A stretch of 64,000 nt of DNA from Paracoccus thiocyanatus (GTDB lineage Bacteria > Pseudomonadota > Alphaproteobacteria > Rhodobacterales > Rhodobacteraceae): the NCBI RefSeq assembly GCF_900156255.1, contig NZ_FTMK01000007.1, positions 62,001 to 126,000 of the forward strand, written 5' to 3'. Numbering within the stretch: position 1 is the first letter of the stretch; every line of letters begins with the position of its first letter. The notes beneath the pieces were generated by a model that worked only from the letters and a program-made list of their open reading frames with translations, ran no database searches and was not told the origin of the DNA. Of the stretch, positions 15,801 to 23,999 are shown in pieces. Both the position numbers and the translations under genes were made by a program.

Positions 15801-17284
15801 TCCGGGCTGAACACATCTCGCTCGATGTCGCCGTCGATGGTGAGCTTGACCGCACCCGTGTTTGTATCGACAGGGATGTATTCGACCGAAGTTCTGTCGG
15901 AAATCCGGGCCTCTGGGATGGAAAGTTCCGCGGCAATCGCGTCGCCCGTGCCGCTGATGTTGATCAGTGGAATCGCGCCTATGCCCAGCAAAGTGCCGGC
16001 CGGCGCGCGCACGATCACGCCCCACCGAGGTGCAGTTTCAAAGAGCGGATCATCGGTGTTCTGTCCCGGTCCACGAAACACCAGAAAATTTCCCTCTTGA
16101 GTGATAATCGGTCCCAGAATGCTCGGCAGATTCTCCTGTCCCAATGCGACCGCAGCCGCACGGGAGCTAAAGGTTTTGCCCGAGTTGGCGAGGTCCGCTT
16201 TGCCGTTCAATTCCATACGGTCAACGCTGCCCGTGGCCACGCGCCAGATCGTCCCGCGCCGGTCGAGGGTATAGGCCCGGCCGACGACAAAGAACTCTGC
16301 GGGAAGCCGCGTGCCGTCGGCGGAACGCAGGATCCGCGGCTCGTCGCCCGACACGAACAGCGTCACATCGGTCTCGGCATCGTTGGCGTTGGTCGCGGCC
16401 GGGATGTATCGCACCGACAGGCTGCCGGTGACCGTGACGCCGGCATTGACTGCCGCCGCAGCTAGGTCGGCGGTGATCACGGTGCCGTCGCCCCCGATGT
16501 TGACGAGCGGGATGATCGACCCGGCCTCCAGCGAGCCCTTGAGGCCATTGATGTCGGTCGCCCGGACAGATTCCGACAGGCGGATGATCTTGGTTTCCGG
16601 CGTGTTGAAATAGACATAGCCCAGCAAGCGCTGGCCGCCTGGAAGATCGCCAGCGGACAATTCCCCCCCATTGCGCGCCCGGATCAGGAACTCGGCGCCA
16701 TCGATGTTGATGACGGGATCCGGCCCGGTGTTCGAGAACGGCCAGCGGAACCGAAGCTGCTGGCCCGCGTACAGGGTCATATGAGCCTGTCCGGCCGGGA
16801 TGGTCGCCATGACCAACTGCCCCGTGCTGGCCTCGGTGTCGGTCTGCAGGGAGAGGACATCACCGAGGTTGCTGATCGACTCGACCAGATCCCTGTTGGG
16901 TATGCGAACGAGGACGCCCCAGCGCGGCGCGATTTCGAACAGCGGATCATCCTCGGTCTGACCCTGGCCGCGCACAACCAGGTAGTTGCCCTCGAGTGTG
17001 ATGATGCGCCCCAGCGCCGCGGGCAGACGGTCCTGGCCAAAGCTCACCGCCTCGGCGCGGTTTGCGAAAACCTTGCCGCTATTGGCAAGGATGTCCTGGA
17101 GCGCGCCGGGATCGCCCAGGGTTTGGGCGATGGTCTTCATCAACTCGCGCAGATCGCGCATATTCGGCGTGTAGCGCGCAGTGGACCTGTCCCCGACCGG
17201 CAGCGGTCCATTGCTGCCCTGCCCGTCGCCGGTATAGCCGGTGTGGTCGCGCAGCAGGCGGTTGATGTCGTCAAGCAGAGCCAT
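12875..17284 (-). CDS. Tail fibre / tailspike with three N-terminal repeats
   Basis: 1469 residues. The N-terminus resembles phage fibre attachment regions. Then a unit of about 60 residues recurs at about 66-126, 365-428 and 541-598 (core LANSGKxF, RAxAV, DPLFE, WGV), each followed by a second module ending in a Y-x-L-D/T-RRG-like strand. Around residue 780 lies a Gly-rich stretch (GVRPVGDWDAASGAFP). The C-terminal half, poorer in GC, has the look of a right-handed beta-helix (SVRFSNVGN, HNLRLVGGEIS) and is the likely receptor-binding or depolymerase part. It ends the tail module and is preceded by a terminator-like hairpin. Confidence 0.85.
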   Translation of the reverse strand: MALLDDINRLLRDHTGYTGDGQGSNGPLPVGDRSTARYTPNMRDLRELMKTIAQTLGDPGALQDILANSGKVFANRAEAVSFGQDRLPAALGRIITLEGNYLVVRGQGQTEDDPLFEIAPRWGVLVRIPNRDLVESISNLGDVLSLQTDTEASTGQLVMATIPAGQAHMTLYAGQQLRFRWPFSNTGPDPVINIDGAEFLIRARNGGELSAGDLPGGQRLLGYVYFNTPETKIIRLSESVRATDINGLKGSLEAGSIIPLVNIGGDGTVITADLAAAAVNAGVTVTGSLSVRYIPAATNANDAETDVTLFVSGDEPRILRSADGTRLPAEFFVVGRAYTLDRRGTIWRVATGSVDRMELNGKADLANSGKTFSSRAAAVALGQENLPSILGPIITQEGNFLVFRGPGQNTDDPLFETAPRWGVIVRAPAGTLLGIGAIPLINISGTGDAIAAELSIPEARISDRTSVEYIPVDTNTGAVKLTIDGDIERDVFSPDGTVLPPGYFKPGRSYTLTRRGASAWRVRSGTVDDRDLATALAAKADLANSGRIFSTRAAAVAAGQAALPGSLGQIFTGAGRALQVRGPGSTNDPLFDTWPYWGIAQVQNTSWAVANAGIPRLNTIASSSGPYLARFSAGVANYISAGDLTDNSKVEFIPNRDSPAAPSILIEGDTERSIFSSTGQILPQGAMKAGKAYLLTRRGEFWRLLVDDSSDVPPDVATRLTALEAGLPAERLAREAADQAEADARQVDVAGLQHEVSDLRSDVDALVTGVRPVGDWDAASGAFPSDRPDASPVQAGDQWSVTGGGVVDGVNFAPGDLLTALVDGGGATYAGSWSRRVGTATQADQVVTTTPGVSVQNWIDRYVKRTSLEWNLSEYLDDEDYYYAGLANSADQDEARVTAAVQLFHDEFMDWWSTSPGRHGLVRYRPITLAVNDEVFSEYFAQSLWDMSNLFDDSRVEFDCSGVKFQIKNWSARAAVRTSGFWAAEGIVEPVPKAVWRWEQSSSRQLSPQIRGRMYITGEMNPNMDVIGMKTMSLNAANLDRVYINNLCNYGKFTENFFNSTVNEMDILRCGYQPTDFGGDGFMSASVRFSNVGNIIEATEPVFESGHAGLSFALAGAGPARGGLRQVHWSPVDEVLDAHHVRLVKVPAANVTGQVGSFEAIRGSIEAGSALLELSRPISRSLVGRYITVFRCGQQGAPSDFGTLTARVTSHVGDQVILSHAAQLTVHGAAVSVACGLYQGRSSDFMLTNRGQNNDVTYHNLRLVGGEISHSACAILVDNNGVDFGPGSKVHGSPPVANNFGGNFMAIGYDVAETVNLDHCLIEHGGHSPRFGRHVLTGGNIQVDVSGGVAGDFLIGTESAEVYNDIHDNPTVAQFYYSAIRHRGYVADQQLIRYGANGRPGQVLGGASSRSARRNPDALAFPNRVAGNGGPTSQRPSPPFLFEKFFDTDLGVEITWTGSAWVDALGNAV

Positions 17285-17299
17285 GCGGCCTCTCCATGC

Positions 17300-17324
17300 A
17301 AAAAAGGCCCGCCGGAGCGAGCCT
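17300..17324 (-). terminator. Hairpin plus T-tract just before the tail fibre start
   Basis: Reading leftward, AGGCTCGC pairs with GCGGGCCT (one G-U pair) around TCCG and is followed by TTTTTT. It lies between the tail-tip gene and the fibre gene, 16 bases before the fibre ATG. It could reduce fibre expression relative to upstream tail genes. Confidence 0.65.
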
Positions 17325-17348
17325 GTCGGTCAGTGATGATCGGATGCG

Positions 17349-19439
17349 TTAGGGTGTGGTGATGGGTGCCGGGCCCGCGTAGGTGCCCTCGATCCCGGAA
17401 GAGTTCACGGCCACGACCCAGTACCAGTAGTCTGTGGCGGGGCTGGCGGTATCGTCCTGATATTCGCTGATCTGGCCGGACGCGCCGCCGGTTTCGCCCA
17501 CCTGCCCGGCCTGGGATGGATCAGCGCTGGTGCCACGATAGATGCGGATCTTGCTGAACGAACCGTTCGGATTTCGCCAGCTTAGGTGGACGTATCCCGT
17601 GCCGTTCGACGGGATCAATTGCGTCGGCTGGCCGGGCGGAATGCCATTCTCCAGCACCGTGATCGGCCCCAGGTTTTCCCATTCGTCGATGCCGGTGAAA
17701 ACGCCCTGGAAGCGGACCTGGGCTTGATATTGCTGGCGGTCCTGGACCACGCCCGAGCGGGCGATATAGCGCCCTCCTGAACTGATAAATCCGCCGCCTT
17801 CCATGGAAATCCATGCCGTGTCGCCGAGCTTGCGATAACGCGCCTGAATTTTCAGATCATCGCGATCGGGGATTTGCTCGGCCGTCACCGACAGCACCGC
17901 AAAAGCCGAATTTTCGTTCGGCCGCGTGATCACCTGGCTCAATGTGGCCACGATGTCCGGCGGCGGATCGCCCGCCGCGCCAATGGCAGAAGCTGGCGGC
18001 GCCCCCTCCTCCGTCGCGGGGTTCCACGCTGCCGCGGCCCGGTCCACCTTGGCCAGCTCGATCCGGCATTGCAGCGCCTGTGGGTCGAATTCATGATCGA
18101 GGACTTCGTATTCGCCCTGGATCACCCGACCGGACCCGTCCTGGGGCCGATAGTTCAGCATGATCGTGTGCCGCTGGCCGTGGGCAGCCGGGAAGCGCGC
18201 TTTCAGCCCGACCACATCGGTGATCATCTCGATCCTGGCGCGGTTGTCGTCATGCATCTGCATCTTGCCGCGGCGGCGCGCTTGCGAGGTGTCGGGGCAC
18301 ATCTCCAGCCGCAGCTCCTGCGCGATCTCGCCCTCGCGCGCGAGGCGGGCCTGGTCACGCCAGGCGTCGACTTCTGCGATCTCGTACTTTGCGCCGGCCG
18401 CCAGGTGATAGACCCGCAGCGTATTGTAGCCCTCGCGCTCGCTGATCGCCTCGCGGGTCTGGATCTGCTCGATGTCCTTGGCCGTCAAGGTGCAGGCCGG
18501 CGTCCCGAAGGGCCCGCCGATCAGGCCCACCTTGCCATCTTGCGTCTCGTAGGTGCTGATGCCGCTGGCCGCCTTCATCCGGTCCAGGACCGCCTTTGGA
18601 TCCTCGTCCATCGTCCAGTAGCCCCAAAGCCGCATATTCGGCTCCGTACCGCCGGCGCGCTGCGGGATCGGCAGGTCGCACCAGTCCGCCATCGCCGAGA
18701 CGCTGGCCCAATCGACCTCGGCAGGGTCGAGGCGATAGCCATCCGGATGGGTCAGGTAGTGGGCGATCACCAAGGCGGCATTGTCGGACCAGACGGTGCT
18801 GCCTGTGCGCGGATCGTAAACGCGCTGGCCCCGGACAACCCATTGATAGACCGTGTTGGACCCTTTCGGAAAAATCTTCATGAAATCTTCGCCGCCGGGC
18901 GCTCGGCTGCGGACAAGGAATGTCGCCTGGCCCTGAAGACGGTGATCCGCGCTCCAGATCGACGCGAATTTCTCCAACAACAGCGGGTAGTCCCCGCCCA
19001 GACCCGCGCCATTGCGGGTGGTGACGAAAACGAAGCCAGCCTTGTCGCCATAATCGACCTGGTCCCCGGTCAGCGACACGGCCTCCCCGTCGATCCAGAA
19101 CTGCTCGAAAGCGTCGATGCGCCCGTGATTGGCCATGACCAGCTGGAACAGGGTGCCCTCTTTCACATCGAAGAAGGCTCGAATACCGCCGGCCAGATAG
19201 CGTCCCACATAGATCCGCCGCGGCGCATCGGTCTGGTTGATGACGGCCTGGATCTCATGCGTCGGGATGCTGGGCTTGGGCGCCAAGGCGCGCGACAAGG
19301 CCGACGCGGCCGCGGCAACCGCGATCTGTGCTGCTGAGACACCGATCTCCACGGCCGTCGCGAAGGACAGTCCCGCCGCCGAAGCAAGGAAGCTGGCTGC
19401 ATACGCAACCGCGTAGCTGATCGCGGAAAAAATAGCCAT
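17349..19439 (-). CDS. Tail tip / host-specificity (J-like) protein
   Basis: 696 residues from ATG 19439 (MAIFSAISYAVAYAASFL), an N-terminal hydrophobic stretch usual in this family. The middle contains APRRIYVGRYLAGGIRAFFD and WSDNAALVIAHYLTHPDGY, which match central tail-tip proteins of siphoviruses. The C-terminus holds a fibronectin-like domain (GYVHLSWRNPNGSFSKIRIY). It would cap the tail tube and join the fibre. The start overlaps the stop of the GNAT-like gene by one base. Confidence 0.82.
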   Translation of the reverse strand: MAIFSAISYAVAYAASFLASAAGLSFATAVEIGVSAAQIAVAAAASALSRALAPKPSIPTHEIQAVINQTDAPRRIYVGRYLAGGIRAFFDVKEGTLFQLVMANHGRIDAFEQFWIDGEAVSLTGDQVDYGDKAGFVFVTTRNGAGLGGDYPLLLEKFASIWSADHRLQGQATFLVRSRAPGGEDFMKIFPKGSNTVYQWVVRGQRVYDPRTGSTVWSDNAALVIAHYLTHPDGYRLDPAEVDWASVSAMADWCDLPIPQRAGGTEPNMRLWGYWTMDEDPKAVLDRMKAASGISTYETQDGKVGLIGGPFGTPACTLTAKDIEQIQTREAISEREGYNTLRVYHLAAGAKYEIAEVDAWRDQARLAREGEIAQELRLEMCPDTSQARRRGKMQMHDDNRARIEMITDVVGLKARFPAAHGQRHTIMLNYRPQDGSGRVIQGEYEVLDHEFDPQALQCRIELAKVDRAAAAWNPATEEGAPPASAIGAAGDPPPDIVATLSQVITRPNENSAFAVLSVTAEQIPDRDDLKIQARYRKLGDTAWISMEGGGFISSGGRYIARSGVVQDRQQYQAQVRFQGVFTGIDEWENLGPITVLENGIPPGQPTQLIPSNGTGYVHLSWRNPNGSFSKIRIYRGTSADPSQAGQVGETGGASGQISEYQDDTASPATDYWYWVVAVNSSGIEGTYAGPAPITTP

Positions 19440-19840
19440 TATTTCACCATCTGGATTTCCGCGACCCGGTAACCCGAGCGTTGAAGGATGCGCTGCGCAG
19501 CACCTCCGTTGCAGCTGAGCTTGATCAAGGTCGCGCCCTGCCGGTGCGCCCAGGCCTCGAACGCGCGCAGCAGCGCCAGGCCCGACCGATCCTCGGCATA
19601 CCAACCCAGCTCGATCGCAACCGGATCGGGGTTGATCACCGTCTGCGCGATGCAGCCGGCGATAAACCCGCGCCCCGAGACGAAAGCGACGCCGCCAGGA
19701 TCCTGGATCAGCGCGGCCAACGTCTCGCCGGTCTTCAGCCGGTCCACGCGCTGCGGGCCATCGACCGCAGCGGCCAGCCGCTCGATCATGTCGATGATGC
19801 GGGGGATGTCCGCCTCCCCCGCTATCCGGCAGGGACCCAT
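19439..19840 (-). CDS. GNAT-like acetyltransferase in tail module
   Basis: 133 residues from ATG 19840 (MGPCRIAGEADIPRIIDMIERL). The N-terminal pattern of GNAT proteins, IELGWYAEDRSGLALLRAFE near the acetyl-CoA site, and the closing LQRSGYRV support the family. Small GNAT-like genes are common beside tail-tip genes in alphaproteobacterial phages; their substrate is unknown. It overlaps both neighbours, so it is translationally coupled. Confidence 0.7.
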   Translation of the reverse strand: MGPCRIAGEADIPRIIDMIERLAAAVDGPQRVDRLKTGETLAALIQDPGGVAFVSGRGFIAGCIAQTVINPDPVAIELGWYAEDRSGLALLRAFEAWAHRQGATLIKLSCNGGAAQRILQRSGYRVAEIQMVK

Positions 19841-20412
19841 ACGACGCTCCGGTCTTTCAGGCTGGGCGTCAGGTCGAGGCCCTTGTCGCCCGGAAACCGG
19901 GCTTTCTGGTCGGCCGGCGTCCAGCGTCCATGCGGCGGCTTGCCCTGCCACGACATGCGGCCATAAGCCTCCAGCTCGATGGTCCGCTCAACATGGCTCG
20001 ACGTGCTGCGCATGTCGCGCATGCGGCCGGTGAACACGCTGATCGGCGATCCGATCAGCCGGCCCCGGTGGCCGCCGCCCTCGCCCGCCTCCTGCATCGA
20101 GAACAGCTGATAGAACAGCCGGCACGACCGGTTGTTGACCTCTGTCGCCTGGTTGTCGCAGCGCGCGATCATCTCGGGCGACGCGGCCGGGATGGTGAAA
20201 GTGATCATGCCGGCCGAGGTGCCGTAGGTCAGCGACATGGATGAAATCTGGATCACGTCCCCCGTGCCGCGGTAGGTCACGCCGCCGGTGGTCAGGTCCC
20301 CATATCCCAGCCACCACCGCTGCGGATTGGTCGCGAAATCCATCTGGCACAGGATGGTGCAGGCCACGTCCCCGCGGCGCAGCTCGGCATCGGGGATGTC
20401 ATGGATCGACAT
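19822..20412 (-). CDS. Phage tail protein upstream of tail tip
   Basis: 196 residues from ATG 20412 (MSIHDIPDAELRRGDVACTIL). It contains TYRGTGDVIQISSMSLTYG, the usual start of distal-tail-type proteins that sit between tape measure and tail tip, and DMRSTSSHVERTIELEAYGR near the end. It starts exactly where the preceding gene stops and overlaps the GNAT-like gene by 19 bases. Structural role inferred from position and pattern. Confidence 0.72.
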   Translation of the reverse strand: MSIHDIPDAELRRGDVACTILCQMDFATNPQRWWLGYGDLTTGGVTYRGTGDVIQISSMSLTYGTSAGMITFTIPAASPEMIARCDNQATEVNNRSCRLFYQLFSMQEAGEGGGHRGRLIGSPISVFTGRMRDMRSTSSHVERTIELEAYGRMSWQGKPPHGRWTPADQKARFPGDKGLDLTPSLKDRSVVWVPAG

Positions 20413-21074
20413 CAGAACGCCTCGATGAAGGTAAGGGAGGTATCCTGCCGCGGCGACAGATCGGACGCGACAGGATCGCCGGATTCGAGCCGACACCGCA
20501 GCCGCAGCTGGTCCACCACCACCACCTCTCCGACCGGATAGGCCGCCCGCAGGTTCGGCATGAGCGAGACCCGCGCACGCTGGGGATGCTCGTCGATCGG
20601 CACAACATTCACGACCTGGTGCAACCGCGCGCCCAAGGTCACGAAATGGCCGGGCGAAAGATTCGACAGCGCCGGCGTGTCCACGTCGATATAGCTGTCG
20701 CGATAGGCCGCCGGCGCGCGCAGGGTAAACCCACCGAACTGCGGGGAGGTGAAGCCGATGTGGTCCGATGTGAAGGGCGCGCCTGGCCCGCCACGGACCA
20801 GCATCCGACCATTGCCGCCAAGCGGACGCCATTTGACATAGACCGGCACCACGCACTCCGCATTTGCCGCCCCCATCGCGGTGACGAAAGCCGACAGGGC
20901 AAGATGGCTCTGCATGTCGAAGGCGAACGCCTGCATGTCGAGGCGCCAAAAACCATTCATGGCGGGCTTGGCGAAGGTTTCCCCGTCGATATTCGTGAAA
21001 GGCTGAAGGCGCAGTCCCTCCAGCCGCGGCACAGATGATTGCAGCCGGACCGGCGCGGGAAAAGCGATCTGCAT
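20412..21074 (-). CDS. Phage tail protein downstream of tape measure
   Basis: 220 residues, beta-rich (MQIAFPAPVRLQSSVPRLEG...). It lies directly after the tape measure gene with a one-base overlap, where distal tail or tail-hub components are found in lambda-like phages. No enzymatic motif is seen. The assignment is mainly positional. Confidence 0.7.
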   Translation of the reverse strand: MQIAFPAPVRLQSSVPRLEGLRLQPFTNIDGETFAKPAMNGFWRLDMQAFAFDMQSHLALSAFVTAMGAANAECVVPVYVKWRPLGGNGRMLVRGGPGAPFTSDHIGFTSPQFGGFTLRAPAAYRDSYIDVDTPALSNLSPGHFVTLGARLHQVVNVVPIDEHPQRARVSLMPNLRAAYPVGEVVVVDQLRLRCRLESGDPVASDLSPRQDTSLTFIEAF

Positions 21075-23026
21075 TATTTGCCCCCCGACAGGTATTGGCG
21101 CTGCACCTGTGACCGATTGTTCTGGGCTACGACGTGAGCCGAAACTTTTCCGCTAATGCGCTCGACGAAGGCTTGAAGGTTGCCATTTTGGTCTACGCCT
21201 ACCCGGACATCTAAGGTCCCGTCAGAGGCCCCCGAACGGTCCGCCATGCGCTTACTGACATCATGCGGGATAATTCTGGTCCCCGATGGCAGATCCACGA
21301 TCTCGCCGCCGCGCTCGTTAATTTCCGTCAGGCCGCCGCGCCAGTTACTGGTGCCGTTGGCATTTGCACCGATGCCGCCGAAAAGCCCGCCGAACGCCGA
21401 GGTCAGCATGTCGTTTCCGAAGCTCGCAAGCCATTGCGAAGCGACCTGCCGCAGCGCATCCTTCACCTTCGTGGAGCCGCTAATCACGCTCTGGAAGGCG
21501 GACTGTGCGGTGCTGGCGAAGCTGTTCATGCTCTCCGACAGGCTTTCCCCGCGCCCGCTGACAGCATCGGTGACGGACGCCATGGCATTCTGAACCCCTG
21601 GTGCGCCCTGGCCAATCCCATGCCCGAGCCCCTGCATCAGCCAGTTGCCGATCTGCTGGAAAACGCGAGACGGGCTATGCGTATCGAATTCGTCTTTCGC
21701 GGTGCCTGTGACGCTGTTCAGATAGCTGCGGAGCTCCTGGCGCTGGCCGTCGATGCCTTGGCCCACCCCCGAAATCAGGCCGCGACCTATATCCACTCCA
21801 ACGCCGCGCATATCCTCAGCGCTGGCGGCCCCCGCCGAAGGATCAGCCCGGTTCCCCACGGACAGCGCATCCGCAATGGCATCTTTGACCGCGGTCGCCT
21901 TGTCGATGATTTTTTGTAGGAAGTCGATGAATGCCTGAAACTTTGCAGAGATCCAATCGATTGCCGCACCGACGGCGGCCTTGATGTCGTCGCCCCACAC
22001 TTGCCATGCGGCGACAGCTGCGGCCGCGGCGGCGATGAAGAGCCCAACTGGCCCCGTGGCGGCGATTAGCAAGGAAAAAGCTCGCGACACCGTGCCAATG
22101 GCGAACAGGACCGGCCCTCCCAGCCCCAATGCAGCGGCAATACCCGCGGCGGCGTCCTGAACAGGGCCGGGAAGTTGCCCAAACCACTGGATCAGGCCCT
22201 CGATCTTCTGCACCGCCTTGTCCATCGCGGGCACAACCCGGTCTATCAGCACGTCCATGAACCGGTTAACAATTGGCAGGAGGGCTTCGGAAAGCCGGAT
22301 CCGCACCCCGTCAACAGCTTGGCGCAGGGTGTCCAGCTTCTCCTGAAACTCCAGCGAACCGCGGATGGCGGTATCGGACATGACTGCGCCGGATCGCTCC
22401 GCGGCATTTCCAAACCCCTCCATCGCGGCGCCGCCATTCATCAGCAACGGGATCAGCGCCGTCGCATCCGATGCCATTGCCTCCATGTAGAAGGTCATCT
22501 GCTGCTGGTTCAGCCCCGCCTTTTGCAGGGTGTCCACATAAAGCTGAAGCGCCTGCGGGCCAGACAGATTCTTGAACTCCTCGGCCGTCACGCCCACCTT
22601 CGGCGCGACATTCTCGAAGAAATCGGCCATGGGACCGCCGCCGGTCTCCATGAAATCCCCGACCCGGTCGTTCACGTCCTTCAGGATGTCGGCCAGCTTG
22701 TCCTGCTGGATGCCGACCGTCTTGGAGCCAGCCGACCACCGTTGGAACTCTTTGGTGCTGGCATTGGCCAACTTCGACTGGATGCTGATTTCCTTGGCCG
22801 CATCAGCCGTGTTCTTCACCAGTGCAATCGCGGCGGCGCCGGCCGTGGCCATTGCGCCAGAGACGATGGACATCTTCTTGCCCATATCAGTCGCGGCCTT
22901 GCCGACCCTGTCTAGACCGCTGACCAGCTTCCCCGTCGCGCCCTGAACGCGCTTGACGCCCTGCGTAAACGCGGCACTATCCAGCCCGAGTGCAACGTAG
23001 AGCGAACCGATTGCCTGCGATGCCAT
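21074..23026 (-). CDS. Tail tape measure protein
   Basis: 650 residues. The start MASQAIGSLYVALGLDSAAF and the long helical N-terminal part are typical; a central hydrophobic block (VAAWQVWGDDIKAAVGAAIDW region) and the C-terminal GSGRGESLS-like, low-complexity region follow. At roughly 1.5 angstrom per residue the tail would be about 0.1 micrometre long, an inference from the general length rule. Lies after the chaperone pair, as expected, but a small opposite-strand gene is wedged between. Confidence 0.88.
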   Translation of the reverse strand: MASQAIGSLYVALGLDSAAFTQGVKRVQGATGKLVSGLDRVGKAATDMGKKMSIVSGAMATAGAAAIALVKNTADAAKEISIQSKLANASTKEFQRWSAGSKTVGIQQDKLADILKDVNDRVGDFMETGGGPMADFFENVAPKVGVTAEEFKNLSGPQALQLYVDTLQKAGLNQQQMTFYMEAMASDATALIPLLMNGGAAMEGFGNAAERSGAVMSDTAIRGSLEFQEKLDTLRQAVDGVRIRLSEALLPIVNRFMDVLIDRVVPAMDKAVQKIEGLIQWFGQLPGPVQDAAAGIAAALGLGGPVLFAIGTVSRAFSLLIAATGPVGLFIAAAAAAVAAWQVWGDDIKAAVGAAIDWISAKFQAFIDFLQKIIDKATAVKDAIADALSVGNRADPSAGAASAEDMRGVGVDIGRGLISGVGQGIDGQRQELRSYLNSVTGTAKDEFDTHSPSRVFQQIGNWLMQGLGHGIGQGAPGVQNAMASVTDAVSGRGESLSESMNSFASTAQSAFQSVISGSTKVKDALRQVASQWLASFGNDMLTSAFGGLFGGIGANANGTSNWRGGLTEINERGGEIVDLPSGTRIIPHDVSKRMADRSGASDGTLDVRVGVDQNGNLQAFVERISGKVSAHVVAQNNRSQVQRQYLSGGK

Positions 23027-23048
23027 GTTCTAGCCTTTGGATGATCCG

Positions 23049-23378
23049 ATGATTACAAGATTCGCTTTGGCCATAACCATTGCCGGCGGCGGCGCCAGCC
23101 AATCCAACGCGCAAGAGGATTTGGCTAGGATGATAAGAGCGGGTGAATTGGGAAGCGTTCTCGCCAGCGAGGAAATTTGTGGCCTCAGCTACAAACAGGC
23201 CGCCATCGAGGCATGGATTGATAAGAACGTGCCGGCCGATGACATTATGTTCGCTTCGTCCCTGGACACCGCAGTTATGGGCGGAAAATTCGGATACCGC
23301 GACCAGACAACATCGGAGCGCACTGCCCACTGTGCGGCGATCAAGAAAACCGCCAAACACTACGGCTTCATCGACTAG
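23049..23378 (+). CDS. Secreted small protein inserted in tail operon (moron)
   Basis: 109 residues from ATG 23049 (MITRFALAITIAGGGASQSNA), with a signal peptide likely cleaved after about residue 21. The mature part (EDLARMIRAGELGSVLASEE...) is acidic at first and ends KHYGFID; I do not recognise the family. It faces against the tail operon, between tape measure and chaperone genes. Its stop overlaps the stop of the frameshifted chaperone by 11 bases. Probably expressed in the lysogen and exported to the periplasm. Confidence 0.65.
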   Translation: MITRFALAITIAGGGASQSNAQEDLARMIRAGELGSVLASEEICGLSYKQAAIEAWIDKNVPADDIMFASSLDTAVMGGKFGYRDQTTSERTAHCAAIKKTAKHYGFID

Positions 23379-23688
23379 CCCGAGCCAACGCCCGGTCAAC
23401 CCGATCCCACGCGGCATGAAACTGCCTGACCCGTTCCGCGCGGGTTCTGGCGACATCCCTATGCCCAACGAAGGTTTTCAGATCAGGAGCCTTTTTCAAG
23501 TGCGGCAGCATTGCACCCCACCAGACCATTTCCCGCTCGCGCTCCAATCGAATCCCGGCACCCTCTATCTCGACCGAGTAGAGGCGCGGCGTGACTTCCC
23601 AAAAACGAGCAGGGTCCAGGCCCGCCGCGATATATTGCGCGCAGAGCCGCGCGAGATTCAGTCCTTCTTCTTGCCCTGCGCTCCGGCG
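23368..23688 (-). CDS. Tail chaperone T-part, made by -1 frameshift (gpT-like)
   Basis: A protein-like frame (AGLDPARFWEVTPRLYSVE...) runs from inside the end of the chaperone gene to TGA at 23368, and contains no ATG, GTG or TTG before the homologous part. It is in the -1 frame of the chaperone and is reached at the slippery heptamer at 23688-23694. The fusion product would be about 207 residues (101 from the first frame and 106 from this one). In lambda, gpGT made in this way loads the tape measure. A CTG start at 23661 is the alternative. Confidence 0.7.
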   Translation of the reverse strand, partial: RRSAGQEEGLNLARLCAQYIAAGLDPARFWEVTPRLYSVEIEGAGIRLEREREMVWWGAMLPHLKKAPDLKTFVGHRDVARTRAERVRQFHAAWDRVDRALARASR

Positions 23689-23990
23689 TTTCCCACCGCA
23701 TCCGGGAAAGCCGCAGAAAGCAGGCGTGCGAACAACTCGGGGTCGGCAGTCAGCATGTCATCCGCCAGCTCGGCTGCCGCTTCTTCGGGAACGCCGCCCT
23801 TCACCAAGGCACCGGCGACCCCGTCCAACATCACGTCAAACGCCGGAATTTTCTCGACACTGCCCGACAGCAGCCCTTTCAGGTCCGAGCCGTGGCGGGC
23901 TTGTAGCTTCGCCAGGACGCCAAAGGTCATACGAAGTTCGTAACCCTTCCCGCCAAACTCGTGGTGCAGCGCACCGGTCACATCAGCCAT
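23658..23990 (-). CDS. Tail assembly chaperone G-part (GTA gp10-like)
   Basis: 110 residues (MADVTGALHHEFGGKGYELRM), with FGVLAKLQARHG and a helical C-terminus ending GKKKD. Matches the small chaperone lying between tail tube and tape measure genes in siphoviruses and gene transfer agents. Close to the C-terminus it contains GGGAAAC in the phase needed for -1 slippage, which produces a longer chaperone. Confidence 0.78.
   Translation of the reverse strand: MADVTGALHHEFGGKGYELRMTFGVLAKLQARHGSDLKGLLSGSVEKIPAFDVMLDGVAGALVKGGVPEEAAAELADDMLTADPELFARLLSAAFPDAVGNAGAQGKKKD
23688..23694 (-). other. Slippery heptamer G GGA AAC for -1 frameshift
   Basis: On the minus strand the codons GTG GGA AAC place the heptamer in X-XXY-YYZ phase. 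Lambda uses GGGAAAG at the same place in its G/GT genes. The -1 frame is open from here to 23368. Confidence 0.75.
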
Positions 23991-23999
23991 GATTTTACC

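Noticed and set aside
23431..23445. GTTC-N7-GTTC match inside the chaperone T-part gene.
   Set aside because: It is GC-rich and within coding sequence with no promoter nearby; about two chance matches are expected in the window.
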